In this document: piece by piece, positions 19,779 through 29,577 of the stretch
Numbering within the stretch: position 1 is the first letter of the stretch
Layout of the letters: each line of letters opens with the position of its first letter
Program-made: the position numbers and the translations under genes
Source of the DNA: Bacteroidota bacterium
GTDB taxonomy: Bacteria; Bacteroidota; Bacteroidia; JABDFU01
Direction: 5' to 3'
DNA length: 38,074 bases
NCBI GenBank assembly: GCA_013286805.1
Contig: JABDEY010000014.1
Span: forward strand, 1-38,074
Notes under the pieces: generated by a model
What the model saw: only the letters and a program-made list of their open reading frames with translations
The model's database searches: none
What the model was told of the DNA's origin: nothing

Positions 19779-20405
19779 ATGAAAAGGATCATTACCTCAG
19801 CTTTTACTTTCGGACTGATTGCTCTCATCTTTACCTCCTGCAGCCGTTATTCCGATCTCTCGATTGCCAAAAGACATTACAGAAGCGGGTATTACGTAGA
19901 ATACAATTCCGGCAGGAAAGCTGAACCGACAGTACAGGAAGCAAAAGTAAACACGGGGAAAACCAACTCTCAGGTCGATATCAATATACCCTCAAATACC
20001 AAAACTCTGGCAAATTCAATCGTTCAGGCTAAACCAACTAATCAGACGAACACAACCGCTACTACATCTTCTCCTTCAAGCCCTAATAACAATTTTGCTT
20101 TGGCAAAAAAGTTTAGGAACGCAGCTCCTGCCGAGCCCAGTTCTGATATTCGCAAAATTGAACAGGTACAGCATAAAAGCATTGAGTATACCAAGGCACT
20201 GTTTCATTCAACTAAGAATTATGTGGAGGAAGCAAGACATCATGGGGGAGGCGGAGGACATAGCCTTCTTTGGTGGATAATTGTTATTCTATTAGTGATA
20301 TGCGTAATTGATTTACTTGATAATGGCTTTCTCGGCACTTTGATTTGGCTGATTTTGGTAATTGCCCTGGTACTGTTGTTACTTAGGTTATTGGAAATGC
20401 TGTAG
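19779..20405 (+). CDS. Putative lipoprotein with C-terminal hydrophobic hairpin
   Basis: Lipobox-like LIALIFTSCSRYSDL; Thr/Ser/Asn-rich linker; C-terminal GGGGGHSLLWWIIVILLVICVIDLLDNGFLGTLIWLILVIALVLLLLRLL. Confidence 0.7.
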   Translation: MKRIITSAFTFGLIALIFTSCSRYSDLSIAKRHYRSGYYVEYNSGRKAEPTVQEAKVNTGKTNSQVDINIPSNTKTLANSIVQAKPTNQTNTTATTSSPSSPNNNFALAKKFRNAAPAEPSSDIRKIEQVQHKSIEYTKALFHSTKNYVEEARHHGGGGGHSLLWWIIVILLVICVIDLLDNGFLGTLIWLILVIALVLLLLRLLEML

Positions 20406-20509
20406 CATAACCGTATTTACCCCTTTTTAGACCACTTACTCACTCAGAACGACCTTCTGATAATTACGCTCTGCAGTTAGGTTCAAAGCATATAGCTTTG
20501 CTTATCCTA

Positions 20510-21868
20510 ATGAAAAAAACTATACTCTCCCTTTTGGCAATGCTCTGTATTTATGGCGGGGTATGCGCTCAGTATAGCTGGCAGTCATTGCCTAACGCAC
20601 CCAAAAGTTATCGGTTAGATGACATTTATTTTCTGAACCCTAATCAGGGTTGGGCGATAAGTCCTTATTACGGGCTTCTTGAAAACCCATCAAAATTCGG
20701 CCAAATCTACCGGACAATCGATGCAGGGAAAAACTGGCAATTGCTAAAAGACAGCTCCCTCACTTACTACCGATCTGTTGGGTTTGCAGATTCCCTTACG
20801 GGTTGGGTGGGGAATCTTGGGGACACCACAGCTACCCCTGACACAATACCCTTTTATCATACAGTAAATGGAGGTATTACATGGTCCCCTGTTACTAATT
20901 TACCTTCCCCAAGGCCAAAAGGCATTTGCGGCATTTCAGTAGTAACGGATTCTGTCATTTATGCCTATGGCAGGTATTATGGTCCTGCGGTTCTGATGAA
21001 AACAACTGATAAAGGCACTACATGGAAAACACAAAGCATGAGTACTTATGCAAGCGGATTAGTGGACGGTTATTTTTTTAATAAGGACACCGGCTTTGTT
21101 ACCGGAGGCAGTCCGACTAAAAATGCCACTATACTTTCTACGTTTGACGGAGGGACTACCTGGAAGACACGCTATCTTTCAACCCGAAACGATACAGACG
21201 GAGTATGGAAACTATCCTTCCCCAGCAGAAATATTGGGTATGCAAGCATTGAATACTGGGGAACAAATTGGCTTAACCGTAAGACGTATTTTCTGAAAAC
21301 GACGGACGGAGGAATGACCTGGAAGGAAAATTCCTTTGTCACCAACTATGATCTTCAAGGCATTGGGTTTATTAATGATACCACCGGGTGGATAGGTGGC
21401 TGGTCCGGGACAAATTTCAAGACAACCGACGGAGGCCTGAACTGGAACTGGGATATCACCTTCGGCGTAGCAACGCCTCCCTATAATACCAGCGGAGATT
21501 ACAACATGAATCGGTTCAGAAGGTTTGGAGATACATTAATGTATGCCAGTGGCAACACTGTTTATAAATTGCAGGTGCACAATCAAACAGGAATACATGA
21601 ATTGCAAAATCAAATTGAGCATTTGGAAAATTACCCCAATCCCTTTTCAACCGAAACAACTATTTCATACAGCCTTTACTCGTCCGACATAATTTTCATT
21701 GAAGTCTATAATTCAATGGGTGAAAAAATCAGTTCAGAAAATTTAGGAACGCAGAATCCCGGAGAACATATTTATCTGCTTAAAGTTAATTTGACATCGG
21801 GAATTTATTTTTGCATCCTACATTCTGAAAACGGAAGGGTTACAAAAAAAATAGTGATAGAAAGATGA
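20510..21868 (+). CDS. T9SS type A sorting domain protein with YCF48/BNR-like repeats
   Basis: ATG at 20510; repeated TTDKGTTWKTQ, TFDGGTTWKTR, TTDGGMTWKEN, TTDGGLNWNW; C-terminal NYPNPFSTETTISYSL...GIYFCILHSENGRVTKKIVIER. Confidence 0.9.
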   Translation: MKKTILSLLAMLCIYGGVCAQYSWQSLPNAPKSYRLDDIYFLNPNQGWAISPYYGLLENPSKFGQIYRTIDAGKNWQLLKDSSLTYYRSVGFADSLTGWVGNLGDTTATPDTIPFYHTVNGGITWSPVTNLPSPRPKGICGISVVTDSVIYAYGRYYGPAVLMKTTDKGTTWKTQSMSTYASGLVDGYFFNKDTGFVTGGSPTKNATILSTFDGGTTWKTRYLSTRNDTDGVWKLSFPSRNIGYASIEYWGTNWLNRKTYFLKTTDGGMTWKENSFVTNYDLQGIGFINDTTGWIGGWSGTNFKTTDGGLNWNWDITFGVATPPYNTSGDYNMNRFRRFGDTLMYASGNTVYKLQVHNQTGIHELQNQIEHLENYPNPFSTETTISYSLYSSDIIFIEVYNSMGEKISSENLGTQNPGEHIYLLKVNLTSGIYFCILHSENGRVTKKIVIER

Positions 21869-21941
21869 ATATGCCAATTCACTATAGCCTTTCGGGAAAT
21901 CTAAATTGTGCAGCACTCAAGAATTCAAAAAAAAGCAAAGC

Positions 21942-22034
21942 ATGAATAATTGCGAAAGGGCAGACAGCCTGAGGCTGTTTGAGCCAGACAGGGTGAAAGC
22001 GAATTCAGAAAAAACAAAAGACAAGTATGAATAA
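21942..22034 (+). CDS. Candidate 30-aa leader ORF overlapping the start of the M43-type gene
   Basis: ATG at 21942 to TAA at 22032-22034: MNNCERADSLRLFEPDRVKANSEKTKDKYE*. Its stop overlaps the downstream ATG (22027). No evidence of expression. Confidence 0.3.
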   Translation: MNNCERADSLRLFEPDRVKANSEKTKDKYE

Positions 22035-24093
22035 ACCATTAATACTTACCCTTCTATCTTTCCTGTTTTTCTTTCCGGCATTGGATTTTAAATTAAATGC
22101 GCAGCTTAAATCAGCAACTTCAAGTGCTCTATCTATAGGAAATCATCCGCTTGTTGCCGGAGGGCCTCCGATGTATATTATTCCTGTTGTGTTTCACGTT
22201 CTGTATCAGCAAAGTATCGATGACATTTCTGACGCTCAGGTTATAGATGCAGTAAATATTCTAAACCAGGATTGGAGAAAACGCAATGCAGACACCAGCG
22301 ATGTCATTCCCCAATTTAAAAATCGGATAGGAGATACAAAAATTGAGTTTCGCCTGGCTACTAAAGATCCGAATGGAAATTGCACCAATGGTATAGAGCA
22401 TATTTACACCTCCTTAACAACAAATGCGGGGGATGCATCGAAAATTAATCAATGGCCAAGAGGGAAGTATCTTAACATTTGGGTTGTAAATAGTATCTTG
22501 TTATATGGCTATCAGGTAGGAGGTTTGTCTTATTATCCACCTGATGTGACAGGCCAAAATTCTATATATGATGGAGTGATGATGATAAATTCCTACACAG
22601 GAAGTATTGGGACAAGTGCAGCCTGGAGTTCAAGGGGGCTTGATCTGGAAATCGCAAAATACCTGGGCTTATGGCATACCTGGGGGCAAAACGATGGTTG
22701 TGGAATTGCCTGCGGAGATGATGGAATAGCAGATACACCAATCACCAAAGGCTGGTGCAGTTGCCCTTTACCACAAAATGCAAAAATATGTGATACAGCA
22801 ATCGTTGAGAATTATCAGAATTTTATGGAGTATTCCTATTGCACCAGAATGTTCACTCAAGGCCAGGCCATATTCTTACAGCAGGCAATGACTAATCCGG
22901 TTGATCAGCGTGACAGCCTTTCCACCAATTACAACCACTTAAACACAGGTACCGATTCAACCGATCAGGCCAACATTCCCAATTGTCCTCCTGTTGCAGA
23001 TTTCACATCAAACAGAACTTCAGTCTGTCAGGGCAGCGCTGTTTTCTTTACCGATCACTCCTGGAGATCGACCCCCACAAAATGGTTTTGGAAATTTTCA
23101 AATGGGACACCCGATACTTCCACAGCCCAAAATGCAGCTGTTATTTTTAACACGCCCGGCCTGCAAAGTGTAACACTTACTGTAAGTAATAGTGCCGGTA
23201 CTGATTCAGTACGACTGAAAAATTTCGTTTTTGTTTCATCTTCCAATGTTGACCACACAGGGCTCTATTCGGAAAATTTTGAAAATACCGATTTTAACAG
23301 CGATACACTTTGGGCCGTACAAACTGATAAAAGTCTGGGGCCTGCCTGGAAACATACAGATACAGCAGCTTTCAGCGGAGTATATTCCGTGATGCTTCCT
23401 TCATTTAATGGCACAGACATAGGTTTTACCTCTGATTTCATCACACCGCTGTTCGACCTTTCATCCTGCGTCCCAAATGCAACCCAATTAAATTTTAAAT
23501 ACTCCTGTGCAAGTAGTGCACCCGATACATCTTCTATTACAGAGAATCTGAAAATATACACCAGTAATAACTGTGGAGCTTCCTGGTTGCTTAGAAAGAC
23601 GATCAGTGGTTTTGCCTTAGCAAGCGGGGGTTATGATGCGAATTATTACATTCCGGCTTCTAAAGCAATGTGGAATTCTGCATCGTTTACGATTCCGAAT
23701 GCAAATCTCACAGGGCATACACGCTTTAAATTTGAATATAACTCCAGCCCCTACTCCAACAACATTTACATAGATGACATTAACATCTCTTCAACTGTCG
23801 GGGTCGATGAAATGCAAAATAATTTTACGGATTTAAATATGAGCCCCAATCCATCAGCCGGAAATAATACGATCATCATCAGCTATTTACTACCAGCTGC
23901 GGAAAGAATAAGCATTTCTCTCATTGATATAATTGGAAGAAGGATCAACATAATGGAGGACAAACAAGAATCGGCCGGATTAAAAACAGTTGCGCTTAAT
24001 AAAAGCGATCTGAACCTCAGGGCCGGCATTTATATAGTCAGAATCAGCGATGGCAGAAGCAGTGCCGTTAAGAAACTGGTTATCACGGATTAG
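22027..24093 (+). CDS. M43 (pappalysin-1-like) metalloprotease homologue with degenerate zinc motif, PKD domain and T9SS sorting domain
   Basis: IPVVFHVLYQQ...ISDAQVIDAVNILNQDWRKRNADTSDVIPQFKNRIGDTKIEFRLA; LEIAKYLGLWHTWGQNDGCGIACGDDGIADTP; NFMEYSYCTRMFTQGQ (Met-turn); C-terminal NMSPNPSAGNNTIII...KKLVITD. Confidence 0.9.
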   Translation: MNKPLILTLLSFLFFFPALDFKLNAQLKSATSSALSIGNHPLVAGGPPMYIIPVVFHVLYQQSIDDISDAQVIDAVNILNQDWRKRNADTSDVIPQFKNRIGDTKIEFRLATKDPNGNCTNGIEHIYTSLTTNAGDASKINQWPRGKYLNIWVVNSILLYGYQVGGLSYYPPDVTGQNSIYDGVMMINSYTGSIGTSAAWSSRGLDLEIAKYLGLWHTWGQNDGCGIACGDDGIADTPITKGWCSCPLPQNAKICDTAIVENYQNFMEYSYCTRMFTQGQAIFLQQAMTNPVDQRDSLSTNYNHLNTGTDSTDQANIPNCPPVADFTSNRTSVCQGSAVFFTDHSWRSTPTKWFWKFSNGTPDTSTAQNAAVIFNTPGLQSVTLTVSNSAGTDSVRLKNFVFVSSSNVDHTGLYSENFENTDFNSDTLWAVQTDKSLGPAWKHTDTAAFSGVYSVMLPSFNGTDIGFTSDFITPLFDLSSCVPNATQLNFKYSCASSAPDTSSITENLKIYTSNNCGASWLLRKTISGFALASGGYDANYYIPASKAMWNSASFTIPNANLTGHTRFKFEYNSSPYSNNIYIDDINISSTVGVDEMQNNFTDLNMSPNPSAGNNTIIISYLLPAAERISISLIDIIGRRINIMEDKQESAGLKTVALNKSDLNLRAGIYIVRISDGRSSAVKKLVITD

Positions 24094-24182
24094 TTTTCAA
24101 AAACCTCCTGACTTCGACCTGTTTTTTTTGTATATTCGTTATACTTAATTTTATCAGGTTTACGAACGCTAAGCTCTATTTC

Positions 24183-26618
24183 ATGCAACACAAATTACGT
24201 CTTCGCCTTGTTCTGGTTCTTTCAGGTATAACCTGGATGTATTGCGCATCTTTAACTGCACAGAACTTGTCTTCTCAATCAGCCAGGAACTTATCTTCTC
24301 AAAATGTGGCTATCAGCAACAAGGCTACCCGCACTTTGCTGGCTAATTCACTGAACGATTCCCTGGCCGGCTTTAATGAACCGGAAGTTCTAAGATTATA
24401 TAACCTTGAACCGAACAGACATATTACCTTCCCTGCTTTTCTCGGCAAAGCACAAAAAGCCTACATCGCTCAAAAATATTATTCGAATGATTCCCGGAAC
24501 CTCCGCATTATCCCAAATACAGCTCAACCACTGAATACTGCTTTCTGTACCAATTCCGATTTTGCACAGGGAACATTCGCAAACTGGACAGGATGTTCCG
24601 GCTGTAACCCCGATCCAAACGGAGGTGTATGTACATCCGGAGGAGTATGTACTACTCCGGGAATAGTATCTGGTAATCAGGACATTATGTCGGGCTTTGG
24701 AATTGACCCATGTGGAAATTTTCCGGTTGTCTGTCCCGGATTTACCTATTCAGCAAGGCTGGGAAACGCACTTCCTCCAGGCGGAACTGCTACAAATTTT
24801 GAGCCGGGTGCAGTAGCACAGGAGCTGAATTATTCTTTTACCGTACCTGTTTCCGGAAATAATGTTTTTACCTACAATTATGCTGTGGTCTTTGAAAATC
24901 CGGCCGGGCATACTGCTATACAGGCACCCTATTTTCGAGCAGGCTTATATACTGCAAATGGAGATACCGTTCCCTGTTCTTACTACAATTATATTGCAAC
25001 GACTAATAACTCTGGCTTTGCAACTAACGCGGCAACAGCATGTAACCCGCTTTATGACAGCGGCGATCCGGTAGAATATAAACCCTGGACACCTGTATCC
25101 ATTGACCTTGCACCTTATGCCGGTCAGACATTATACGCAAGGTTTATCTCCTCCGATTGTTCGCTGGGTGGACACTACGGCTATGCTTATATTGCCTGCA
25201 CCTGTGCTCCGGTTGGAATTACACAATCAGATAGTCTGACGAATTCCTCCCCTGCAACTTTGTGCGCCCCTACCGGAATGGCATTGTACAAGTGGACCGG
25301 TCCGACTGGATCTGGTACAACAGGCCTTACAACGCAATGTATCAATACAACTTTTCCAGGGAACTATTCCGTGGCCTGTGAAACCTATACCGGATGTCAG
25401 AGCAATTTGAGTATCGCAATAATCAAACATCAAGGTGCCTTTACGGCATCTGCAACAAGTACATGCCCGGGTGATTCCATACAGTTTAGCTGTGTTGACA
25501 ATGCCAAACCTTCAAAATGGAGTTGGACCTTTACTGGTGGAAGCCCGGGAATCTCAGCGCTTCAAAACCCCAAAATAGCATACCCTGCCCAGGGTTCATA
25601 TCCCGTCAAAATGATTGTTACGGATACGATCGGTACAGATACCGTAAGCTATACAAATTACATTACGGTTCAGTCGGCGCCCATTACTCCCGTAATAAGC
25701 AATAGCGCGGCCAGTGGGCCATTCTGTGCGGGAGATTCTTTAACATCTAGCTATACAACCACTAATCAATGGTATTATAACGGTGCAATTATGAGCGGAA
25801 CGACTACTCAAACAATCTATCCCGCCAATTCCGGATTTTATTCTGTAACCTACACAAACGTAAATGGATGTGCAGCAGGCTCTGCACCTGCTTCTCTAAA
25901 CAACATTCAACCTATACCAACTGCGCTGATTACTTCCTCCGGCACCGTTGTATGTGGAGGAGATTCAGCTTTACTCATAGCATCCGGAACAGGAACGTAT
26001 TCCTGGTCCACGGCTCAGACATCAGACTCCATAGTAGTAAAACCGCTCAGCACTTCATCCTATACCCTAACGGTAACCGCCAGCAATGGTTGTACTGCTT
26101 CAACAACCGCTTCCATTACTGTAAATTCCACAGCACCTCCCATTCCTGTTGCCCAACTAAACAGTGGTGTTCTTGCGTCTTCCTCTTCGACCGGAAATCA
26201 ATGGAATCTGAATGGCACTCCTATTCCGGGAGCAACGGCACAGTTTTACACGCCCACTCAGAGCGGCTTTTATTCAGTTACTGTAACCGGAACCAATAGT
26301 TGTTCATCCACATCGAACCTTATAAACTGCACTGTTACCGGGATAAATTCTGCCGTGCCGAATAGCTCTTCCCTGCATGCGTACCCTAATCCATCCGTCG
26401 GAAAATTGACAGTTGATTTGGGTGAAACTTCAACGGGCTTAATGAATCTTAGCATAACCAATACGCTGGGACAACTTATTTATTCGAAATTGATCCCTGT
26501 TGGAAGCAAAATTCTGGAACTTGATTTGTCCGAATCTGTTAATGATGGAATATACAGCCTGAAGGTTCATGGTAATTCAGGCATCCAGATACAGCGGGTT
26601 ATATTCTCAAAGCCTTAG
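24183..26618 (+). CDS. T9SS type A sorting domain protein with PKD/Ig-like domains
   Basis: PKD-like CPGDSIQFSCVDNAKPSKWSWTFTGGSPGISALQNPKIAYPAQGSYPVKMIVTD; C-terminal LHAYPNPSVGKLTVDLG...GIYSLKVHGNSGIQIQRVIFSKP. Confidence 0.88.
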   Translation: MQHKLRLRLVLVLSGITWMYCASLTAQNLSSQSARNLSSQNVAISNKATRTLLANSLNDSLAGFNEPEVLRLYNLEPNRHITFPAFLGKAQKAYIAQKYYSNDSRNLRIIPNTAQPLNTAFCTNSDFAQGTFANWTGCSGCNPDPNGGVCTSGGVCTTPGIVSGNQDIMSGFGIDPCGNFPVVCPGFTYSARLGNALPPGGTATNFEPGAVAQELNYSFTVPVSGNNVFTYNYAVVFENPAGHTAIQAPYFRAGLYTANGDTVPCSYYNYIATTNNSGFATNAATACNPLYDSGDPVEYKPWTPVSIDLAPYAGQTLYARFISSDCSLGGHYGYAYIACTCAPVGITQSDSLTNSSPATLCAPTGMALYKWTGPTGSGTTGLTTQCINTTFPGNYSVACETYTGCQSNLSIAIIKHQGAFTASATSTCPGDSIQFSCVDNAKPSKWSWTFTGGSPGISALQNPKIAYPAQGSYPVKMIVTDTIGTDTVSYTNYITVQSAPITPVISNSAASGPFCAGDSLTSSYTTTNQWYYNGAIMSGTTTQTIYPANSGFYSVTYTNVNGCAAGSAPASLNNIQPIPTALITSSGTVVCGGDSALLIASGTGTYSWSTAQTSDSIVVKPLSTSSYTLTVTASNGCTASTTASITVNSTAPPIPVAQLNSGVLASSSSTGNQWNLNGTPIPGATAQFYTPTQSGFYSVTVTGTNSCSSTSNLINCTVTGINSAVPNSSSLHAYPNPSVGKLTVDLGETSTGLMNLSITNTLGQLIYSKLIPVGSKILELDLSESVNDGIYSLKVHGNSGIQIQRVIFSKP

Positions 26619-26628
26619 CCTAAAACCA

Positions 26629-26732
26629 GGTTTGGGGCGATTTTATAATGGTTATTATAATGCGCATTAAAGGCCGCTAATGAATACTAGAGTAGCCATT
26701 ATAAATTGGAGAAAACAGACTTGACGTGGTCC
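26629..26732. repeat. Dispersed ~100-bp palindromic intergenic element, copy 2
   Basis: ggtttggggcgattttataatggttattataatgcgcattaaaggccgctaatgaatactagagtagccattataaattggagaaaacagacttgacgtggtcc. Confidence 0.9.
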
Positions 26733-26758
26733 ATCTGCATTTGATATACTTGCGTAAA

Positions 26759-29422
26759 TTACTCCTTCACAATTTTTGCCTGTAGTAAACCTGTCCCGGA
26801 TTTTGATTGCAGAAAATAAATGCCAGAAGGCAAATTGCTTAAATTGATCTGCCTTTGAGCATCCTTTGAAATCTCCTGATAAACAAGTGCGCCCAAGGTA
26901 TTATAAATCGAAATCAGTCCTAACTCTCCGGAAGATTGCACAGTGATAGAATTTGAAGAAGGGTTTGGAAAAATCTTAAAACCTGCATTGCCAGCAACAA
27001 CCGATGAAATTCCAGATGCAGGGCTGATTTGTGTTTCCCAAAGTCCTCTGCCAAAAGTCCCTGCTCTTAATAAGCCGGCACTCGTCTGAATATCCAAAGA
27101 AAAAACCATTACATCGGGCATGCCGGTATTGAAAGAAACCCAACCTCCACCCTGCGTATTATCAGTATAGAAAACACCAATATCTGTCCCAACAAAAATT
27201 CTGTCCGGATTGGTAGTTTCGTCATACACAATACAGTCAACCGGGACATTGGGCAAATTTCCTGTAACATTTGTCCAAACTGAGCCACCATTTGTTGTTT
27301 TATAAACTTTATAGCTGGTATTGTATCCGGAGAAAGTTACCCATACAGTCAGTGGATCCGAAGCCTTAACTGCAATTGCAGAAATATAGGCGGAGGCCAC
27401 AGGTAATGAACCAGTAATGTTGGACCATGTTTTTCCCCCGTCAGAAGTTTTAAAAACAAACGTACCTGGAATAGTATTGTATCCCGTATTCGTACCCATT
27501 CCAACATATAAATAATTGGAATTGGAAGGAGCAATAGCCATGGCCATTACTAAATCAGTACTTGTACCGGTAAGATTAGTGCTGATCTTAGTCCAGCTCG
27601 TCCCCTGATTGATTGTTTTCCAGACATCGTTGTACCCGGCAAAAAGCGTAGTATTTGTATTTTTATCAATGACATAAGGAGTAACCCATGCACCAGAGAC
27701 CTTCCCGCTATCAGGTGTAATCACACTAAAAGCAGTACCACCATTCGTAGATAAGAAAAGTTTTCCATCATACTCAGCTGAATAGACCGTGCTCGCATTG
27801 GAATAATCCACAATGGTCATCATTCCATCACCTGAAATATCCTGTGACCATGTACCGGTATTAAACAAGTTACTCCCATTATCCTGCTCACCGGAAGAAA
27901 CGAATGTACTATTCGTCTGAGCTGAACTGATACTATACATTTCCATGATGGTCAGACCTGCACTCAGATCAGTCCATGCAGTTCCCGAGTTTGTCGACTT
28001 GAATAATCCTCCATCACATCCCGCCAGAATAGTGGAAGAACTACCCGGCATAAAAGCCAATTTGTGAATGTCTTCGTGAACATAAACAGGGTTGTTATGA
28101 AGTACCGTATACCTCGATTTGTTTGTCCAGGTACTACCCCCGTCTGTCGAACTCCAGATATTGATACCACCTGTAAAAATCGCATTTGCATTTGCCGGAG
28201 ATGCAATAATACTCATGTCTCCCCATCCTTGTCCGCCTGCGCCAACACCAAGCGGTGACCAGTCAAGAATATTAGGAGTAGCAGACATAGAAACAAATGT
28301 TTTTCCTCCATCAACAGATCGGACAAGAGCATGAAACCCTGAGTTTGCAGAATCAGATTCCAGGGCATACAGGTAATTTGCATTAGCCGGCGTGACAGCC
28401 AGATTAATTCTATTCACCCCGGCAGCAGAATAAACAGTCGAAAACGTATTACCTGAATCTTTTGAACTATAAATGGTTTTATAGCCGCTGGCATAGATCA
28501 TAGCGACATTGCCAGGCTGAAACTGAATATCATAAATACGGTGCCCGGTCAGGGGAGTCGACCAGGTTGCACCACCATCCAGCGACTTACTGATACCATT
28601 GTAATGTCCTACCAATAACATCTTGTGATTAGCAGGGTTGATGACTATTTTATTCATGTACAAACCCTGATTCGTCTGCCATTTAAAACCCGTCACATTC
28701 CAGGTAGCTCCCCCATCAGTGGATTTCATGATGCCTGTCGAATAAGTGTAAATCACATCTCCGTCCCCCGTGGCAATATAAATAATACTGGTGTCGGTCG
28801 GGTCAATGGCAATATCGGTCACACCCAATGTTGACAGATAATCCGAAGTTGGAGTCCATGTAATACCACCGTTATGCGTTTTCCATAATCCGCCTGAAGG
28901 AGAGCCAACGTAAATCGTGTTGGTATCCAATGGATTGACAGCCAGACAATTTATCCTTCCTTCACCGCCCTTGGCAGGAATAGCAGCGGGGCCCATAGAA
29001 GTCCAGTTGGCACTAAGGGAGTTCAGATTACTCATTCTGCTGCTGCTACCAGTGCTGCTGTTATTCGAATTGCCTCCATCCAAACGAAGTTTATTTCTCT
29101 CCTTATGTGCGATCATCGGGTCCGGCATTTCTCCGGAGGGAGATATCCTGTGAGAAGCGAACCATTCCCAACGCTTGTACTGAATGTATTCACCAACATT
29201 GCCACCTTCATCATCATCCATTGAGTTCCTGTTCTGCTTTAAAACATCAAAGCCTTTTGCATTCCAATACTCATTAAATGACTTTTGTACTTCAAAAAAA
29301 TCAGGATTGGCCTGATCAGCAAATTTATTCATCCAGGGCTGGGCCAGGCTTTGATCCACAGGAAAAACAAACAATACCAGAAGCAGTAATCTGAATAAAT
29401 AAGAAGCAGGCATTCCCGTCAA
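26759..29422 (-). CDS. T9SS type A sorting domain protein, BNR/sortilin-like beta-propeller
   Basis: SGGLWKTHNGGITWTP, STDGGATWNV, SLDGGATWST, TSDGGKTWSN, TTNGGSVWTN; C-terminal FKIFPNPSSNSITVQ...GIYFLQSKSGTGLLQAKIVKE. Confidence 0.9.
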   Translation of the reverse strand: MTGMPASYLFRLLLLVLFVFPVDQSLAQPWMNKFADQANPDFFEVQKSFNEYWNAKGFDVLKQNRNSMDDDEGGNVGEYIQYKRWEWFASHRISPSGEMPDPMIAHKERNKLRLDGGNSNNSSTGSSSRMSNLNSLSANWTSMGPAAIPAKGGEGRINCLAVNPLDTNTIYVGSPSGGLWKTHNGGITWTPTSDYLSTLGVTDIAIDPTDTSIIYIATGDGDVIYTYSTGIMKSTDGGATWNVTGFKWQTNQGLYMNKIVINPANHKMLLVGHYNGISKSLDGGATWSTPLTGHRIYDIQFQPGNVAMIYASGYKTIYSSKDSGNTFSTVYSAAGVNRINLAVTPANANYLYALESDSANSGFHALVRSVDGGKTFVSMSATPNILDWSPLGVGAGGQGWGDMSIIASPANANAIFTGGINIWSSTDGGSTWTNKSRYTVLHNNPVYVHEDIHKLAFMPGSSSTILAGCDGGLFKSTNSGTAWTDLSAGLTIMEMYSISSAQTNSTFVSSGEQDNGSNLFNTGTWSQDISGDGMMTIVDYSNASTVYSAEYDGKLFLSTNGGTAFSVITPDSGKVSGAWVTPYVIDKNTNTTLFAGYNDVWKTINQGTSWTKISTNLTGTSTDLVMAMAIAPSNSNYLYVGMGTNTGYNTIPGTFVFKTSDGGKTWSNITGSLPVASAYISAIAVKASDPLTVWVTFSGYNTSYKVYKTTNGGSVWTNVTGNLPNVPVDCIVYDETTNPDRIFVGTDIGVFYTDNTQGGGWVSFNTGMPDVMVFSLDIQTSAGLLRAGTFGRGLWETQISPASGISSVVAGNAGFKIFPNPSSNSITVQSSGELGLISIYNTLGALVYQEISKDAQRQINLSNLPSGIYFLQSKSGTGLLQAKIVKE

Positions 29423-29472
29423 TTGTTTTTATATTTCGTTATACGTGAAAATGCGTTAAAAGGTTATTGACT

Positions 29473-29572
29473 GTTTTGGGCAATATCATAATGGTTAATA
29501 TCCCACGCATTAAAGGCAAGAAATGGATACTATAGCAGTCATTATAAATTGGCAAAAAATGGACTTGATTCC
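29473..29572. repeat. Dispersed ~100-bp palindromic intergenic element, copy 3
   Basis: gttttgggcaatatcataatggttaatatcccacgcattaaaggcaagaaatggatactatagcagtcattataaattggcaaaaaatggacttgattcc. Confidence 0.92.
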
Positions 29573-29577
29573 ACCTG

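Noticed and set aside
25868-26299. 143-aa Cys/His/Ser-rich plus-strand ORF
   Set aside because: Alternate frame inside the PKD/T9SS protein; no initiation context or family.
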